DNA of 64,000 nt from Corydoras sp. C115 (Eukaryota; Chordata; Actinopteri; Siluriformes; Callichthyidae): positions 3,676,501 through 3,740,500 of the forward strand of contig JAFMOC010000072.1 in NCBI GenBank assembly GCA_019802505.1, in the 5' to 3' direction. A program made the position numbers and the translations under genes. A model generated the notes under the pieces. That model did no database searches. It was not told the DNA's origin and was given only the letters and a program-made list of their open reading frames with translations. Below, in pieces: positions 40,623 to 50,451 of the stretch. Within the stretch, counting starts at the first letter, position 1; each line of letters opens with the position of its first letter.

Positions 40623-40907
40623 GCCGCTCTGTCTGCGTATTGAGCCGCGCCGCACCGCTAGTGCGTCTCCGCTCGCCGTCAGCAAGCCGTCGCTCACCAC
40701 CAGCGCTCTGCCACCCGTCGCCAGCCTGCCGCTCCGCAGGTCGTCCCGCTCCGCCAGTAATCCATGCCGTAGGCAGCCACACGCCGTCAACGTTCCGCCG
40801 CTGGTCACTGGTAGGCCGCTCCGCGAGCCGTCCCACTCCGACTGTGGTCCGCCCTGGGATTCGCCGCGCGTCACGAGCGTTCGCCAGCCTACCAACCTAC
40901 CAGCCGC

Positions 40908-42131
40908 GTGGTCAGCCTACCACTCCACGCTGAGCACGAGGCGCTTGTCATCCAGCTCAGCGCCACCGGCGGGCCGCCCCCTGATCCTTGCCGTGCTGCC
41001 AGCGACCCGCGCCGCGCCTCCTGCACGTTTTGCAGGGTTCGGGGCATCAAGCCGGGCAACGGTTGCCGGCCTGCGTCGGTCACGTCCAGTCCCGAGCCGT
41101 CCGGTTTCCGTTTAGGGTGTGTTCGGTGCTCGGTACCCGCCTCGGTAGACCAGGACTTAATTGTATACTGTGTTGCTGTGGTACTGGTTCTCTCCCTCTG
41201 TGTCCAGGTGGCAGAGAGGAGGGAGTCTGGGAGTTTAGGCATGGTGACCAGCGCCTCACCTAGGGTGCAGTCCAGTGGTCCGAGGAAGAGGCTGGGGCCG
41301 TCGATATCCCCCGCTCCGGACCTTACCACACCCGCTCTGGACAATGTACCACCCGCTCCGGACGAGGGGTTCTCTGAACTGGAGGTGTTGACGACCGCTC
41401 AGTGGACATGGGACTCTGTGCCGGTTACTCAGCTTATGGGTCAAGACTGTGGTCCACTTGCGTCCACGCAGGTCGCCTCTGCGTCCACTCGGTTCACCTT
41501 TGCGTCCACTCGGGTCACCTTTGCGTCCACTCGGGTCACCTTTGCGTCCACTCCGGTCACCACTGCGTCCACTCGGTTTACCTCTGCGATCGCGTATACC
41601 CCGGTTGCCTCTGTGGGCACGTTAGTCTCTCCGGTCCCTCAACCCGCGTTATTCTCTCCGATCCCAGAGCCCGAGTTAATCTCTCCTGCACCTGAATCTG
41701 CGTTAGTCCCTCTGGTCCCGGAGCCTGCGTTAGTCCCTCCGGTCTCTGAGCTCGCGTTAGTCCCTCCGGTCCCTGAGCCCGCGTTAGTCCCTCCGGTCCC
41801 TGAGCCCGTGTTAGTCCGTCCGGTCTCTGAGCTCGCGTTAGTCCCTCCGGTCCCTGAGCCCGCGTTAGTCCCTCCGGTCCCTGAGCCCGTGTTAGTCCGT
41901 CCGGTCCCTGAGCACGCGTTAGTCCCTCCGGTCCCTGAGCGGGTAGTGCGGGTCTTCTTGGGGTCTTCTGCACCACAAGGCGGTGCCAAACCTCCCCATC
42001 ACCTCGGCCTCAAAGTTCCATTCACCAGTATGTACCAGTTACAAGTGTCAGTCACTGGATGTGAAGATATGCAGTTTGATCATTTTTGGCACAATTTGGA
42101 GTTTTTTTTCAATTTCTACTTTTGTTATTAA
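40908..42131 (+). CDS. Long repeat-rich ORF of the LTR element (407 codons)
   Basis: A single open frame follows the gag-like region. Its N-terminal half has no recognised domain apart from a hydrophobic stretch (YCVAVVLVLSLCVQV). Residues about 185-230 are a seven-residue repeat (ASTRVTF) and residues about 255-345 a nine-residue repeat (LVPPVPEPA). The last 40 codons run into AT-rich flank and are probably not part of the original protein. GC bias and repeats keep the frame open, so translation is doubtful. Confidence 0.35.
   Translation: MVSLPLHAEHEALVIQLSATGGPPPDPCRAASDPRRASCTFCRVRGIKPGNGCRPASVTSSPEPSGFRLGCVRCSVPASVDQDLIVYCVAVVLVLSLCVQVAERRESGSLGMVTSASPRVQSSGPRKRLGPSISPAPDLTTPALDNVPPAPDEGFSELEVLTTAQWTWDSVPVTQLMGQDCGPLASTQVASASTRFTFASTRVTFASTRVTFASTPVTTASTRFTSAIAYTPVASVGTLVSPVPQPALFSPIPEPELISPAPESALVPLVPEPALVPPVSELALVPPVPEPALVPPVPEPVLVRPVSELALVPPVPEPALVPPVPEPVLVRPVPEHALVPPVPERVVRVFLGSSAPQGGAKPPHHLGLKVPFTSMYQLQVSVTGCEDMQFDHFWHNLEFFFNFYFCY
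41448..41583 (+). repeat. 21-bp coding tandem array
   Basis: TGCGTCCACTCGGGTCACCTT repeated about six times with small changes, coding ASTRVTF. Confidence 0.9.
41695..41940 (+). repeat. 27-bp coding tandem array
   Basis: GTCCCTCCGGTCCCTGAGCC units repeated about nine times with period 27, coding LVPPVPEPA variants. Confidence 0.9.
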
Positions 42132-42406
42132 ACATGTTTTATCATGTCAAAATGGTTGGTAAAAAGAACAAATGAGTTCAAGAATAAGAGTCATTTTCTT
42201 TGGCAATTCCATATTCAGGATTTTATAGGTTGTCTTAAGAGGTTAAAATTATTTAGTTGAAATGCCTGTAAAAGAGAGAGCTGCCTGACATGCTGAGTAA
42301 AGTTGTGTGTAATGTCACCGTCTATGTTTATGCTCTAATCTAAGTTACTGTGATGGTTTACAGAATAAATATAAGAGTTTTATGTAAGAGTTTTTTTTCT
42401 CTATCT

Positions 42407-42560
42407 TGTTAGGAAATATCAATTTCCATGATGAACCTTTTCTGGAGGTTTATTACCTTTTTATTCAGCAGAGATTTACTATATCAGTATGCCGTGCGTG
42501 TGAGCCCTATGATCAGTACATGATTCTTTAAAATAAAACACTCAGATTTTTGAAACTCTA
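42407..42560 (-). mobile_element. ERV 3' LTR remnant
   Basis: The plus-strand start TGTTAGGAAATATCAATTTCCATGATGAAC aligns with the LTR edge at 47356. The remainder is degenerate and the inner boundary is uncertain. Confidence 0.5.
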
Positions 42561-42689
42561 ATAATGTGCGGCTACCAGGGTCCTGGGAGGTCCCGCTTCT
42601 GTCACCATAATGGGCGTCCGCCACTCTCTGCATTGTTGTTGCCTCCGTCCATCACTAGGTGGCCAGTCTTCTCTCCGTCACCCTTTTCT

Positions 42690-43419
42690 GGTTTTTCTGG
42701 TTATTCCCCAATGGCAGTCACAATCAATCTAGTTAACAAAGCTCTCAGACATGGTATGCAGCAGTACCCACAGGTTACCAATATAGCAATAAACACAGCA
42801 ATAGGCATAAAAAGTGACATGATTAAATCCTTCCATTTGCCATACATGTTATTTATCCATGATTCTAAGGGATTATCTATGCCTGAGGCCTCATGCATTT
42901 CCTCTGATAGTGTACGCAACCCGTTGAGGGCCTTGGTTACTGACCCATCAGGTGCTGTGTTATTAGGCATATAGTTGCAGCACACTTCACCAATCATTAC
43001 GCAAACACCCCATTTTCTGCCAGGAGCATGTCTAAAGCTTTCCTGTTCTGTATGGCCAAATGCAAATGCAATTGTTCACTTAATACCTCAATGGCATCTC
43101 TAGTGAGATTAGTAAGCCGAAGTGCATTGTAATGTATGAAATTTATTGTGTCCACATTTTTGTTTGGAGTCACTGGAAAAAGGGACGATACTACTGGAAC
43201 ATTTTCAAAGCCTGCTGCCACCTGGTTTGCCAATTTGAACTCGTCTGGCACCCCCCTAGGCACCCCAATTGAGTCTATATAAGTGGGTGAGTCCATAATA
43301 TCATTCCTACTATTGTTTGAACGATTGTCCCTATTACCAGCAAGGTTTTCGTCCTTCTTTGGCACCCTAGGCGCCTTAGCGCCCTTGTTGTGTATGTCTA
43401 TCGAGGGGTTAATAACCAT
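42690..43419 (-). pseudogene. Retroviral envelope transmembrane-subunit relic
   Basis: Two minus-strand frames (43419-42997 and 42997-42701) together cover the transmembrane part of a retrovirus envelope glycoprotein: a heptad-like region, a CC-containing loop shortly after, a hydrophobic membrane anchor at about 42826-42745, and a short cytoplasmic tail rich in Cys and Arg. A frame change at 42997 separates the heptad region from the loop. The surface subunit is not recognisable. Some teleost genomes keep intact envelope-derived genes, but this copy is broken. Confidence 0.7.
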
Positions 43420-43586
43420 TCTTTAGTACAATACAATTATCCTCGCTCCTGTGTTTTCTAATTCATATTTTCACTATTGGCCTTACCACTTCCCACTTTA
43501 AATTACCCGGACCACATCGGAGTTTCCAGAGTGGCGAATTTTAGCAAACATTTTTAATCTCCCCCTTTGTGTATGGTGCATTTACC

Positions 43587-44021
43587 TCAGTGGTGGCTTG
43601 TCACTTCTGTCATTTCCCACCGTCCAGTCCACCCTGGCTCACTCCACTTCCTCTTGTCCACATTGAGTCTTACATAGTCGCCCATTTCATTGGCTGGACC
43701 CGTTCTGTTTGGTCCTGCTTTGTCTTCTCCCTTACCTGATACGCTCTCATCGTCATCAGTACCAGTGGCCACACTTACCAGTACCCAGATCAACCTAGTG
43801 TTATGGCACGTCTTCGTCTTGCCTGATCGGCCGCTGCGCCTCTTTGTCCCATTTGGTGGAGTTAACTTTACCTTTAATAATCGCCACCTGTTTGGGCAGC
43901 TGTCCTTTCTAGCTCTTGACAGTGTGAATGCTGTAGATGTAAGAAAGGCAATCACCCCATGGGTTGTGTTCACAACTAATGGGTGACATATTACTAGGTG
44001 TGCAGTTTTGTTTAAAGCCAC
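43587..44021 (-). pseudogene. Retroviral integrase C-terminal remnant
   Basis: The C-terminal part of this minus-strand frame has the Lys/Arg/Trp-rich pattern (MGDYVRLNVDKRKWSEPGWT) of the SH3-like domain at the integrase end, which in simple retroviruses overlaps the start of env. The N-terminal half of the frame is unrelated and may be a shadow of the env start. No integrase catalytic core is present. Confidence 0.55.
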
Positions 44022-44118
44022 TGCTAAGGCTGCTATGTACCTTGTACATCAAAACAAAAAGGTTTAGTACTTAAAAAATATACCTTTGGCCTCCCCCCTT
44101 TCTAAAACAGAATACCAT

Positions 44119-44122
<4 letters not shown>

Positions 44123-44161
<39 letters not shown>
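44123..44161. repeat. poly-T tract
   Basis: About 39 consecutive T residues, equivalent to a poly-A on the minus strand. It may mark an insertion boundary, but no matching element was recognised. Confidence 0.9.
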
Positions 44162-44165
<4 letters not shown>

Positions 44166-44639
44166 ATATCCAGATCAAAATGACAAAAATAAAAATCATG
44201 TAATCATGTAATTTTACCCTCACTCACTATTACCATAACTTTTATTTATTTAATAATTTACTCATTTGCTTTTAGTTATGCTAATTTATTATTCCCTAGT
44301 TTGGTTATTCTCCCCCACTATATAAAAAAGAGTAGAAAATGAATAGGGTTTTAGTTTCTACACTCATCATGTCACACACACATACCTAATCCACACAACA
44401 ACACACCCAAACCAATACAATTATCTAACTATCTCGTACTGCAATATTTCAACACATTTTAGCTTAATTCAGTGTGCACTTTAATTTATTAATACTGCAG
44501 TTTTATTTTCATTTATGGTTCATACTCTAATTATTACTTATTTTAAACTTCTATTTTACAATATGTCGATCCATATAAGCACACCATATAATTATTTAAA
44601 TATATTTACATAACATTATATAACAGCAATTCAAACAAG
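44162..44639. other. AT-rich filler within the ERV interval
   Basis: No coding remnant; strongly AT-rich compared with flanking ERV pieces, possibly a later insertion. Confidence 0.4.
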
Positions 44640-45252
44640 ACCGGTCAGTTTCAATGTGTCCTTTAAACAGGATGTATGACTGTCACAGGCAATGAGTAAG
44701 TCATCAACCTATTGGCAGAGCAAGGTGTTGTCGTGCAGGATGGCGTCGTCCTGCAATGCCGATAGGTCTTTTAGGAGACACTGATTAAAAAATCCCTGGA
44801 CTGTCTTTGTACCCCTGCGGCAAATCTGTTTTAGGTATATAGTTGACCCCTAAATGTGAAAGCAAAAATTAGCTTGACCTCATCAGAGGTCATGGAATAC
44901 TGAAAAATGCATTTGCCATGTCTAATTCGGTAAACCACGCATGTTCTGGGGTGAGGTTCTGCAGTATTCTGTAAGGGTCAGGTACTGCAATCCCCTCAGT
45001 GATTGTTACTTGGTTAATGAGCCTTAAATCATACACCATCCTATATTCATTCTTACCAGGCTTCAACACAGGCACGATGGGTGTGTTCCAGTGAGAGGCA
45101 GTGGGTGTCAGTACTCCTATCTTCAAGAGGTCGTATATAGTGTCAGCAATCCCTTCTATCGCTTCACACTTTAGGGGGTACTGTGGTCGATTCACAGGAG
45201 TGGTGTTTGGCTGGACACTTATCGGGGCCGTGTGATGTTCAGTCAGTCCCAC
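44640..45252 (-). pseudogene. Retroviral reverse transcriptase relic
   Basis: The minus-strand frame 45252-44890 holds fingers and palm motifs of a retroviral polymerase, including the region before the first catalytic Asp (FTELDMANAFFSIP). After a stop the sequence continues in another frame to a VDDLLIA block near 44710-44690, where the preceding Tyr codon has become TAG. The type is orthoretroviral (gamma/epsilon-like) rather than gypsy, judged from the motifs. Inactive. Confidence 0.7.
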
Positions 45253-45261
45253 GTCTACTTT

Positions 45262-45500
45262 TTATACCATCCAAAGTGTCATTGGCACCTGGCCCAGCAG
45301 ATCTGGCGTCTGTGGGTGATCTGTTAGTTCTCTGCCATGATACCTGTTTAAAACCACATTTTCAAATTTGCCTTCATCCAAGCACTTGCATTCAATTTGC
45401 CAGTACTTACCCCACGCTGTCTTGTGTAAGTAGGGGGTGTCTGTGGGCTGAAAGTCCAGTGCCAGTGTGTGTTTCACCATCGATCCAAGCTGTCTGGCCT
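45262..45500 (-). pseudogene. Retroviral protease-to-polymerase linker remnant
   Basis: The minus-strand frame 45480-45262 lies immediately upstream of the reverse transcriptase relic in the same orientation and has no stop over 72 codons. No catalytic Asp-Thr/Ser-Gly triad was seen, so only the C-terminal flank of the protease would be represented. Confidence 0.4.
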
Positions 45501-45569
45501 CATGACCAGCAGAATGGCACCCCTATTAATCTTAATCATTTTTAGTTATAATTTTTGGGTGTTTGCAAC

Positions 45570-46455
45570 AGCCATTTCAGTTTGATATATCTAATAACTG
45601 ATGGACACAGTAATATTTCAGGATTGAAATGAGGTTTATTGTACTAACAGAAAATGTGCAATATGCATTAAACCAAATTTTGCCAGGTGCAAAAATATGG
45701 GTACCCTCATCATTTTATTGATTTGAATACTCCTAAATACTTTTTACTGACTTACTGAAGCACAAAACCTGAACCTCATTGAGCTTTGAACTCCATAGCC
45801 AGGTGTATCCAATCATGAGTAAAGGCTAATTGCAAGGCTAATTGCAAGTTGTTCTCCTATTTGAATCTCTTCTGAAGAGTGGCATCATGGGCTCCTCAAA
45901 ACAACTCTCAAATGATCTGAAAACAAAGATTGTTCAACACAGTTGTTCAGGAGAAGAATACAAAAAGTTGTCTGAGAGATTTAACCTGTCAGTTTCCACT
46001 GTGAGGAACATAGTAAGGAAATGGAAGACGGGGACAGTTCTTGTTAAGCCCAGAAGTGTCAGGCCAAGAAAAATATTAGAAAGGCAGAGGAGAAGAATGG
46101 TGAGAACAGTCAAGGACAATCCACAGACCACCTCCAAAGAGCTGCAGCATCATCTTGCTGCAGATGGTATCACTGTGCATCGTTCAACAATAAAGCGCAC
46201 TTTGCACAAGGAGAAGCTGTATGGGAGAGTGATGCGAAAGAAGCCATTTCTGCAAGCACGCCTCAAACAAAGTCGTCTGAGGTATGCAAAAGCACATTTG
46301 GACAAGCCAGCTTCTTTTTGGAAGAAGGTCCTGTGGACTGATGAAACAAATATTGAGTTGTTTGGTCATACAAAAATGCATGGCGTAAAAAAAACACAGC
46401 ATTCCAAGAAAAACACTTGCTACCCACTGTAAAATTTGGTGGAGGTTCCATCATG
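45570..46455 (+). mobile_element. Tc1-like transposon, 3' truncated, nested in the ERV
   Basis: The terminal region CAGTTTGATATATCTAATAACTG, with GCAAAAATATGGGTACCC, precedes a transposase start by about 200 bp. The element ends abruptly at about 46455, where ERV or flanking sequence resumes. It is on the plus strand within a minus-strand ERV. Confidence 0.75.
45887..46432 (+). pseudogene. Tc1-family transposase, C-terminally truncated
   Basis: Begins MGSSKQLSNDLKTKIVQHSC with a good helix-turn-helix (LSERFNLSVSTVRNIVRKW), a GRPR-like linker (VRPRKILERQRRR) and a second DNA-binding region. The first catalytic Asp lies in VLWTDETNIELFG. Soon after, the frame is lost (stop after CYPL), and only a few more codons (LVEVPS) match before truncation. 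The second and third catalytic residues are absent. Confidence 0.85.
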
Positions 46456-47337
46456 ATTTGGTAGTTACTTTTATTCTCTCCAACACCTCCTTTTTGACAT
46501 CACTAGCAGTCAACCCCAATTTAATCAACACATGAGCTCTCTCGCACACTCCCACACAATCTCCTCTATTCAACCTCTCTTGTGCATCCATGAGCAATAT
46601 CCCACAAATGCAGCTGCTTTATTGCTGTATGCTGAATTTCACTTTTATATTTCACTTACCCGCGAGCACAAGTGTCTCCTCATAAACTAAATCAAACTTG
46701 ATTTACCGCACTCTGGGACTTGAACTCACCAGGACAATTTACTTTAATTTACGGGTCTTTTGGTTTTGAACCCAATCACCTTGACCAATTCACATTTACC
46801 TACCTAGACACTGTGTGGTTTTTCGGTCTTAAACCCAATCACCTTGACCAATTTACCTACCAAGACACTGTGAACCCGTATTGTGCTCTGCAGATGGGCC
46901 TTGAACCCCCCTGGGATCAGCTCAATTTGTTGAGACGGGTCAGTCCTTGACTGTACACACACAGGGAGCTACCCCATCTCAGTAACGCAACTACAGGATT
47001 CTCACAATCCCTTGGTCATGACATTTCAGTAAAACCCAGCATTCAACAATTTCTCACAACACAATTATAATCCATACATATAAAACCACAAAGCCTTGGA
47101 AGAACACAACACACTTCAACACTTAAAATTATACACTCAAATTCAGTTAACAATTCCAATTGTATTAATTTAATTTACATTCCAACTTAGCCTTATTCAC
47201 CACTTACAGCTAATTATATTGTTTTTCAGCTAAATATAGGAACTTGCTTCTTACCTTATTGGCCGGCGTAAGTTCTATCGTTGGAATCAAACATTCAATA
47301 GGACCCGATTATCTGCACTGCAATCAACAACCTTCAA
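46456..47337. other. Presumed ERV leader/gag interval, unrecognised
   Basis: By position this should be the 5' coding part of the ERV, but no gag motif was recognised on the minus strand. A local duplication (AACCCAATCACCTTGACCAA at 46768 and 46831) is present. Confidence 0.4.
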
Positions 47338-47355
47338 CCATCCCCTGCTACCAAT
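47338..47355 (-). promoter_or_regulatory. Candidate ERV primer-binding site
   Basis: Minus strand TTGGTAGCAGGGGATGG directly follows the LTR end (CTAACA). A TGG start next to the LTR edge is the normal signature of a site complementary to a tRNA 3' CCA end. The tRNA was not identified. Confidence 0.5.
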
Positions 47356-47600
47356 TGTTAGGAAATCGGAAATTTCCTCGATGAACTATTTTGAAGGTGT
47401 CAAAAAGCACAGTACAGTTGGTTTCAGAGTTCCTTGAATCAAGCAGTTTATTTATGACAAACCGAGTCAAAGCAAGACAAGTTCGTCCAAGACAAGCCCA
47501 AGATCGCGATCCGACTCTGACCTCAGCACCACACGGTCCCACCAAGACAGAGCCCCAAAGTCCAGATGCCGACTCTATTTATTGAAAAAAACATCCCTGG
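47356..47600 (-). mobile_element. ERV 5' LTR (outer part disrupted by SINE)
   Basis: The inner edge is TGTTAGGAAATCGGAAATTTC at 47356. TTTATTTATGAC near 47448 is a complementary polyadenylation motif. The LTR runs into a SINE at 47604 and may continue beyond it to about 48180; the outer end was not fixed. Confidence 0.5.
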
Positions 47601-47603
47601 TGG

Positions 47604-47945
47604 GCGGCACGGTGGCTTAGTGGTTAGCACGTTCACCTCTCAGCGCTAGGGATTCCCGGTTCGAATCCCCATCTGGTTGGAATTTCCATGTTCTCCCCGT
47701 GTCCGCGTGGGTTTCCTCCGGGTTCTCCGGTTTCCTCCCACAGTCCAAAAACATGTATCAAGTCAATTGAATTCTCCAAATTGCCCCATATAGAGTATGT
47801 CTGTGTGAGTGAGTGTGTGCCCAGCGATGGATTGGTGCCCTCTCCTGGGTGTATCTGCCCAGCGCCCAAAACGCTCTCCCCTGGATGGGCATGGGGAACC
47901 CCATCGCGACCCCAATAGAGGATAAAGCGGGAATGAAAAAAAAGG
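47604..47945 (+). mobile_element. SINE, full length
   Basis: GGGCGGCACGGTGGCTTAGTGG head, intact GGTTCGAATCC B-box at about 47659, complete body and GAGGATAAAGCGGGAATG tail. ACATCCCTGG before and ACCATCCCTCG after are imperfect flanking copies, a possible target duplication. Confidence 0.88.
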
Positions 47946-48362
47946 ACCATCCCTCGTTCTGCTTATTCTGAAACGACTTGTTGAAGGAGTTTTATGGAGG
48001 GGTGAACGCGCCGTTCCTTCCCTTATTTGGGGAGCTCGATACAGCTCAGTGCCCTTGAGCCTTATCCACCAGACACCAGATGTCTCTAGGTTCATGAAAT
48101 ATATAGGCCTTGGGCAACTGCCAGCCAGATTGCCCCATCTCGTTATCGAATGCGCTTATCCCCTTGAACACGAAGTACTTTTGCGTATAAATATAAATTT
48201 TATCCCTTCAGTATCTACACTCCAGGAAAATTTTTCTTGCCTTTTTTTGTCTGTTGACCTTTTCATTCACAAAACCTATGGTGTTATACTATCTAATACT
48301 TATTGTATTGGTTGCTCCCCATTGTTTGTTGAATGTAACAGCCCATGCTTTTTTATTTTTTT

Positions 48363-48365
<3 letters not shown>
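47946..48365. other. L1-like coding debris and unknown sequence
   Basis: The stretch 47960-48180 reads in parts like LINE ORF2 (FLLKRLVEGVLWRGERAVPS-like order, not in one clean frame). I cannot assign it with confidence. Confidence 0.25.

Positions 48366-48392
<27 letters not shown>
48366..48392. repeat. (TA)n microsatellite
   Basis: Short TA array ending TATACTGTACATATATA. Confidence 0.9.
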
Positions 48393-48393
<1 letters not shown>

Positions 48394-48404
48394 CTGTACA
48401 TATA

Positions 48405-48562
48405 TAATTTTTGGACGCTGGGCAGAAACACCCAGGATAGGGCACCAAGCTATTGCTTTGTATACACTCACTCACGCAGACACACACTAATACACACAAA
48501 CACACTACATGGGGCAATTTAGAGCATTCAGTTTACCTGCTAACCACTAAGCTACCGTGCCG
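48405..48562 (-). mobile_element. SINE fragment, minus orientation
   Basis: Contains GGACGCTGGGCAGAAACACCCAGG and ACATGGGGCAATTTAGAGCATTC, then jumps to CTAACCACTAAGCTACCGTG. The middle including the B-box is deleted. Confidence 0.75.
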
Positions 48563-48881
48563 AACAAGCCTGTTCATGTGCTTGAGAAATCCTGCTTCTG
48601 GACCTCATTCGGTCTCACCCTGTTATTAAACTGGTGAGGCCAGATCAATCTCTAAGAAATAAGTTAATTTCAGCTGCTGCATCTCTAATATTAACCCACT
48701 CCTAAAACACAATGTCAAATCTGAAACTCAGTTATTTGTTTATAAATATTAAATGTGAATTTCATTTGGAAATCAAGGTTCTGGAGGACTGGAGGGACAG
48801 TCTAGAGGCACAAAAGCTAAGACTGCTCTAATTTTCTCAGTCTGTGATGGTTTGACATTAAGATATTATTTGCTGGTGTTG
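48563..48881. other. Intergenic sequence, weak LINE-like debris
   Basis: No clear feature was recognised; a few words (CTGGTGAGGCCAGATCAATC) look coding but no frame holds. Confidence 0.3.
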
Positions 48882-48889
48882 ATCTACTG

Positions 48890-49507
48890 CAGGGGTCTAA
48901 AGTGCCGGCCCACGAAGCAGTCTTATACGGCCCTTCAAGGGTTAACAAAATAAGCATTAAAAAAAAATTATAATAATAATCTGGCCTGCAATTTGGTTTA
49001 ATTATTTATACATTATGTTATTTATTTATATTTTATCTTAATTTGTAATGTGGTGTTTGTGTGTTGTCTTTATTTTTGTAAAAATATGCTGCGTTGCCTG
49101 GTGATTAGCACCAGCTGCGTAAGCCCAACCCACTCGTAAGCTCTCAAAACTCTCAAAAAATAAAACAAAAGTTGACTTGGAAAAAAGTACATATGTGTGT
49201 GAAAAACTCTTCTCAACTGTAAAATTTTATAAATCCAAGCACAGATCCAGACTGACCGATGTCCATCATCAGAGTGTCCACTGCAAACTCACTTAAAGCA
49301 AATGTGGCTCATTTGTGTCAGAAGAAGCACTGTCAAGTTTCTGGTAGCAAACACTGAGCAAACACTGAATGTATTTGAATGTACAATGTACAAAATATAT
49401 TTGCATTACAATATGTGTACATAGTTATTATATAAATAGTTGATTTTCCATTTTCCCGCTGCTTTTTGTTGCAATTCTTTAATCTGGCCCCTTTTTTGAG
49501 ACCCCTG
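48890..49507 (+). mobile_element. hAT element relic with target duplication
   Basis: Inverted ends CAGGGGTCT (48890) and AGACCCCTG (to 49507) enclose 618 bp. The flanks ATCTACTG (48882-48889) and ATCGACTG (49508-49515) match 7 of 8, the 8-bp duplication typical of hAT. Inside, a forward frame near 49170-49270 reads EKLFSTVKFYKSKHRSRLTD, the C-terminal dimerisation region of hAT transposases. The rest of the transposase is deleted. Confidence 0.85.
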
Positions 49508-49639
49508 ATCGACTGTGCTTTATCAAACTCATTGTTAGCACTCTCAGTGGTGTCCTTGTCAGTGTAGTTGGTGGCTGGAGTAAAGAATCCCGGTCTGACA
49601 TGTGTGAAAGTTGGAGCTTCATCCTTCAGGAGCCAATCA

Positions 49640-50050
49640 CAATGTTGTGATTCCCTGGTGACACAAGGCGTCTAGCCGTGGCACCGTGACCACCAAGATG
49701 GTGCCAGTGGGCCTGTCGACCTCTGACGAGCAGCCCACTGAGCCGGACCAGTTGCTCTTCGAGCCAGACGAGCAGCCCACTGAGCCAGACCGTTTGCCCT
49801 ATGAGTCGCACTGGTTGCCCTTTGAGCCCAAAGAGCAGCCCACTAAGCCAGACGAACAGCTCACTGAGCGAGATCATTTGCCCGAAACGGCTCCAATGCC
49901 GTTGCTGCACCTCTAAACAGCTCCAATGCTGTTGCTGCGCCTCTAAACGGCTCCTGAGCCGCCACCGCATTAAAGGTCTTCCTTGCCATGGCACTTCTAA
50001 ATGGCTCCCTCAGGATTGCCAGGTCACTCCTCCCGTTTGTTTAAACTAAT
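49640..50050 (+). other. Repeat-rich open frame of uncertain origin
   Basis: The frame 49686-49916 codes imperfect repeats of about 14 residues (EQPTEPDQLLFEPD-type). It is followed by a nucleotide repeat of CGGCTCCAATGCCGTTGCTG near 49890-49950. Composition and repeats resemble the Pro-rich part of the LTR element at 41.4-41.9 kb, but the units differ. It may be retroelement debris; no function is recognised. Confidence 0.35.
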
Positions 50051-50450
50051 AAACCCTCATTTGCTTGTTTAGTTAGTTAACTGTGTTTTCTTATTGGTTC
50101 CTTTCGTTTTCATGTGATTAGGTTTTTGTTATTTATTCTCCGTTTTCCATCATATGATGCACTAGCATCATTAATGCACCTCTCGCATTCAACAAAAGGG
50201 AGGAATTCCTCTGTTTGTATTTCTGCCGGTTCCTTTAAATAAAGCTCTATCACGCTTGACACACTGCCTGGCTCAATTCAGTGCGTCTATGCACATCATC
50301 CTGCGCCTATATGCGCATTCATAGTCTGATAATTAGCAGATCTCTTAACATACAGATATTCACATAGTTTTCGATAGAATTCTTTTAAAAAGAACAGTTA
50401 AAAATAATATAGCTATATAGAGACATAATATTTTATATATATATTTGTAA
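50051..50450. other. Intergenic, possible LTR remnant
   Basis: CTTTAAATAAAGCTCTATCACG near 50230 looks like an LTR polyadenylation context following the repeat-rich frame. No LTR pair was found. Confidence 0.25.
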
Positions 50451-50451
50451 A

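Larger units (their letters stand above)
39198..41990 (+). mobile_element. LTR retroelement with gag-like ORF and tandem arrays, 3' part missing
   Basis: The LTR (39198-39523) is followed by a leader with a 57-bp tandem array, a gag-like frame, a long Pro/Arg/Ser-rich region in shifting frames, and two coding tandem arrays (21 bp and 27 bp). No protease, reverse transcriptase or integrase is visible, and no 3' LTR. It is either a nonautonomous element or a truncated one. The GC-rich, CpG-rich composition stands out from both flanks. Confidence 0.65.
42407..47600 (-). mobile_element. Endogenous retrovirus relic, minus strand, with nested insertions
   Basis: The two ends carry related LTR edges: TGTTAGGAAATATCAATTTC at 42407 and TGTTAGGAAATCGGAAATTTC at 47356. 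Between them, in minus-strand order, are a primer-binding-like site, unrecognised leader/gag region, protease and reverse transcriptase remnants (45500-44640), an integrase C-terminal remnant (about 43760-43600) and an envelope transmembrane remnant (43420-42690). RNase H and the integrase core are missing, and stops and frameshifts are frequent. A Tc1 element (45570-46455) and a SINE (47604) are inserted. It is a dead copy. Confidence 0.75.

Noticed and set aside
41578..41989. Minus-strand frames of GPEGLTRAQ-type repeats
   Set aside because: Antisense reading of the 27-bp array. The 9-residue period has Gly every few residues but is not collagen.
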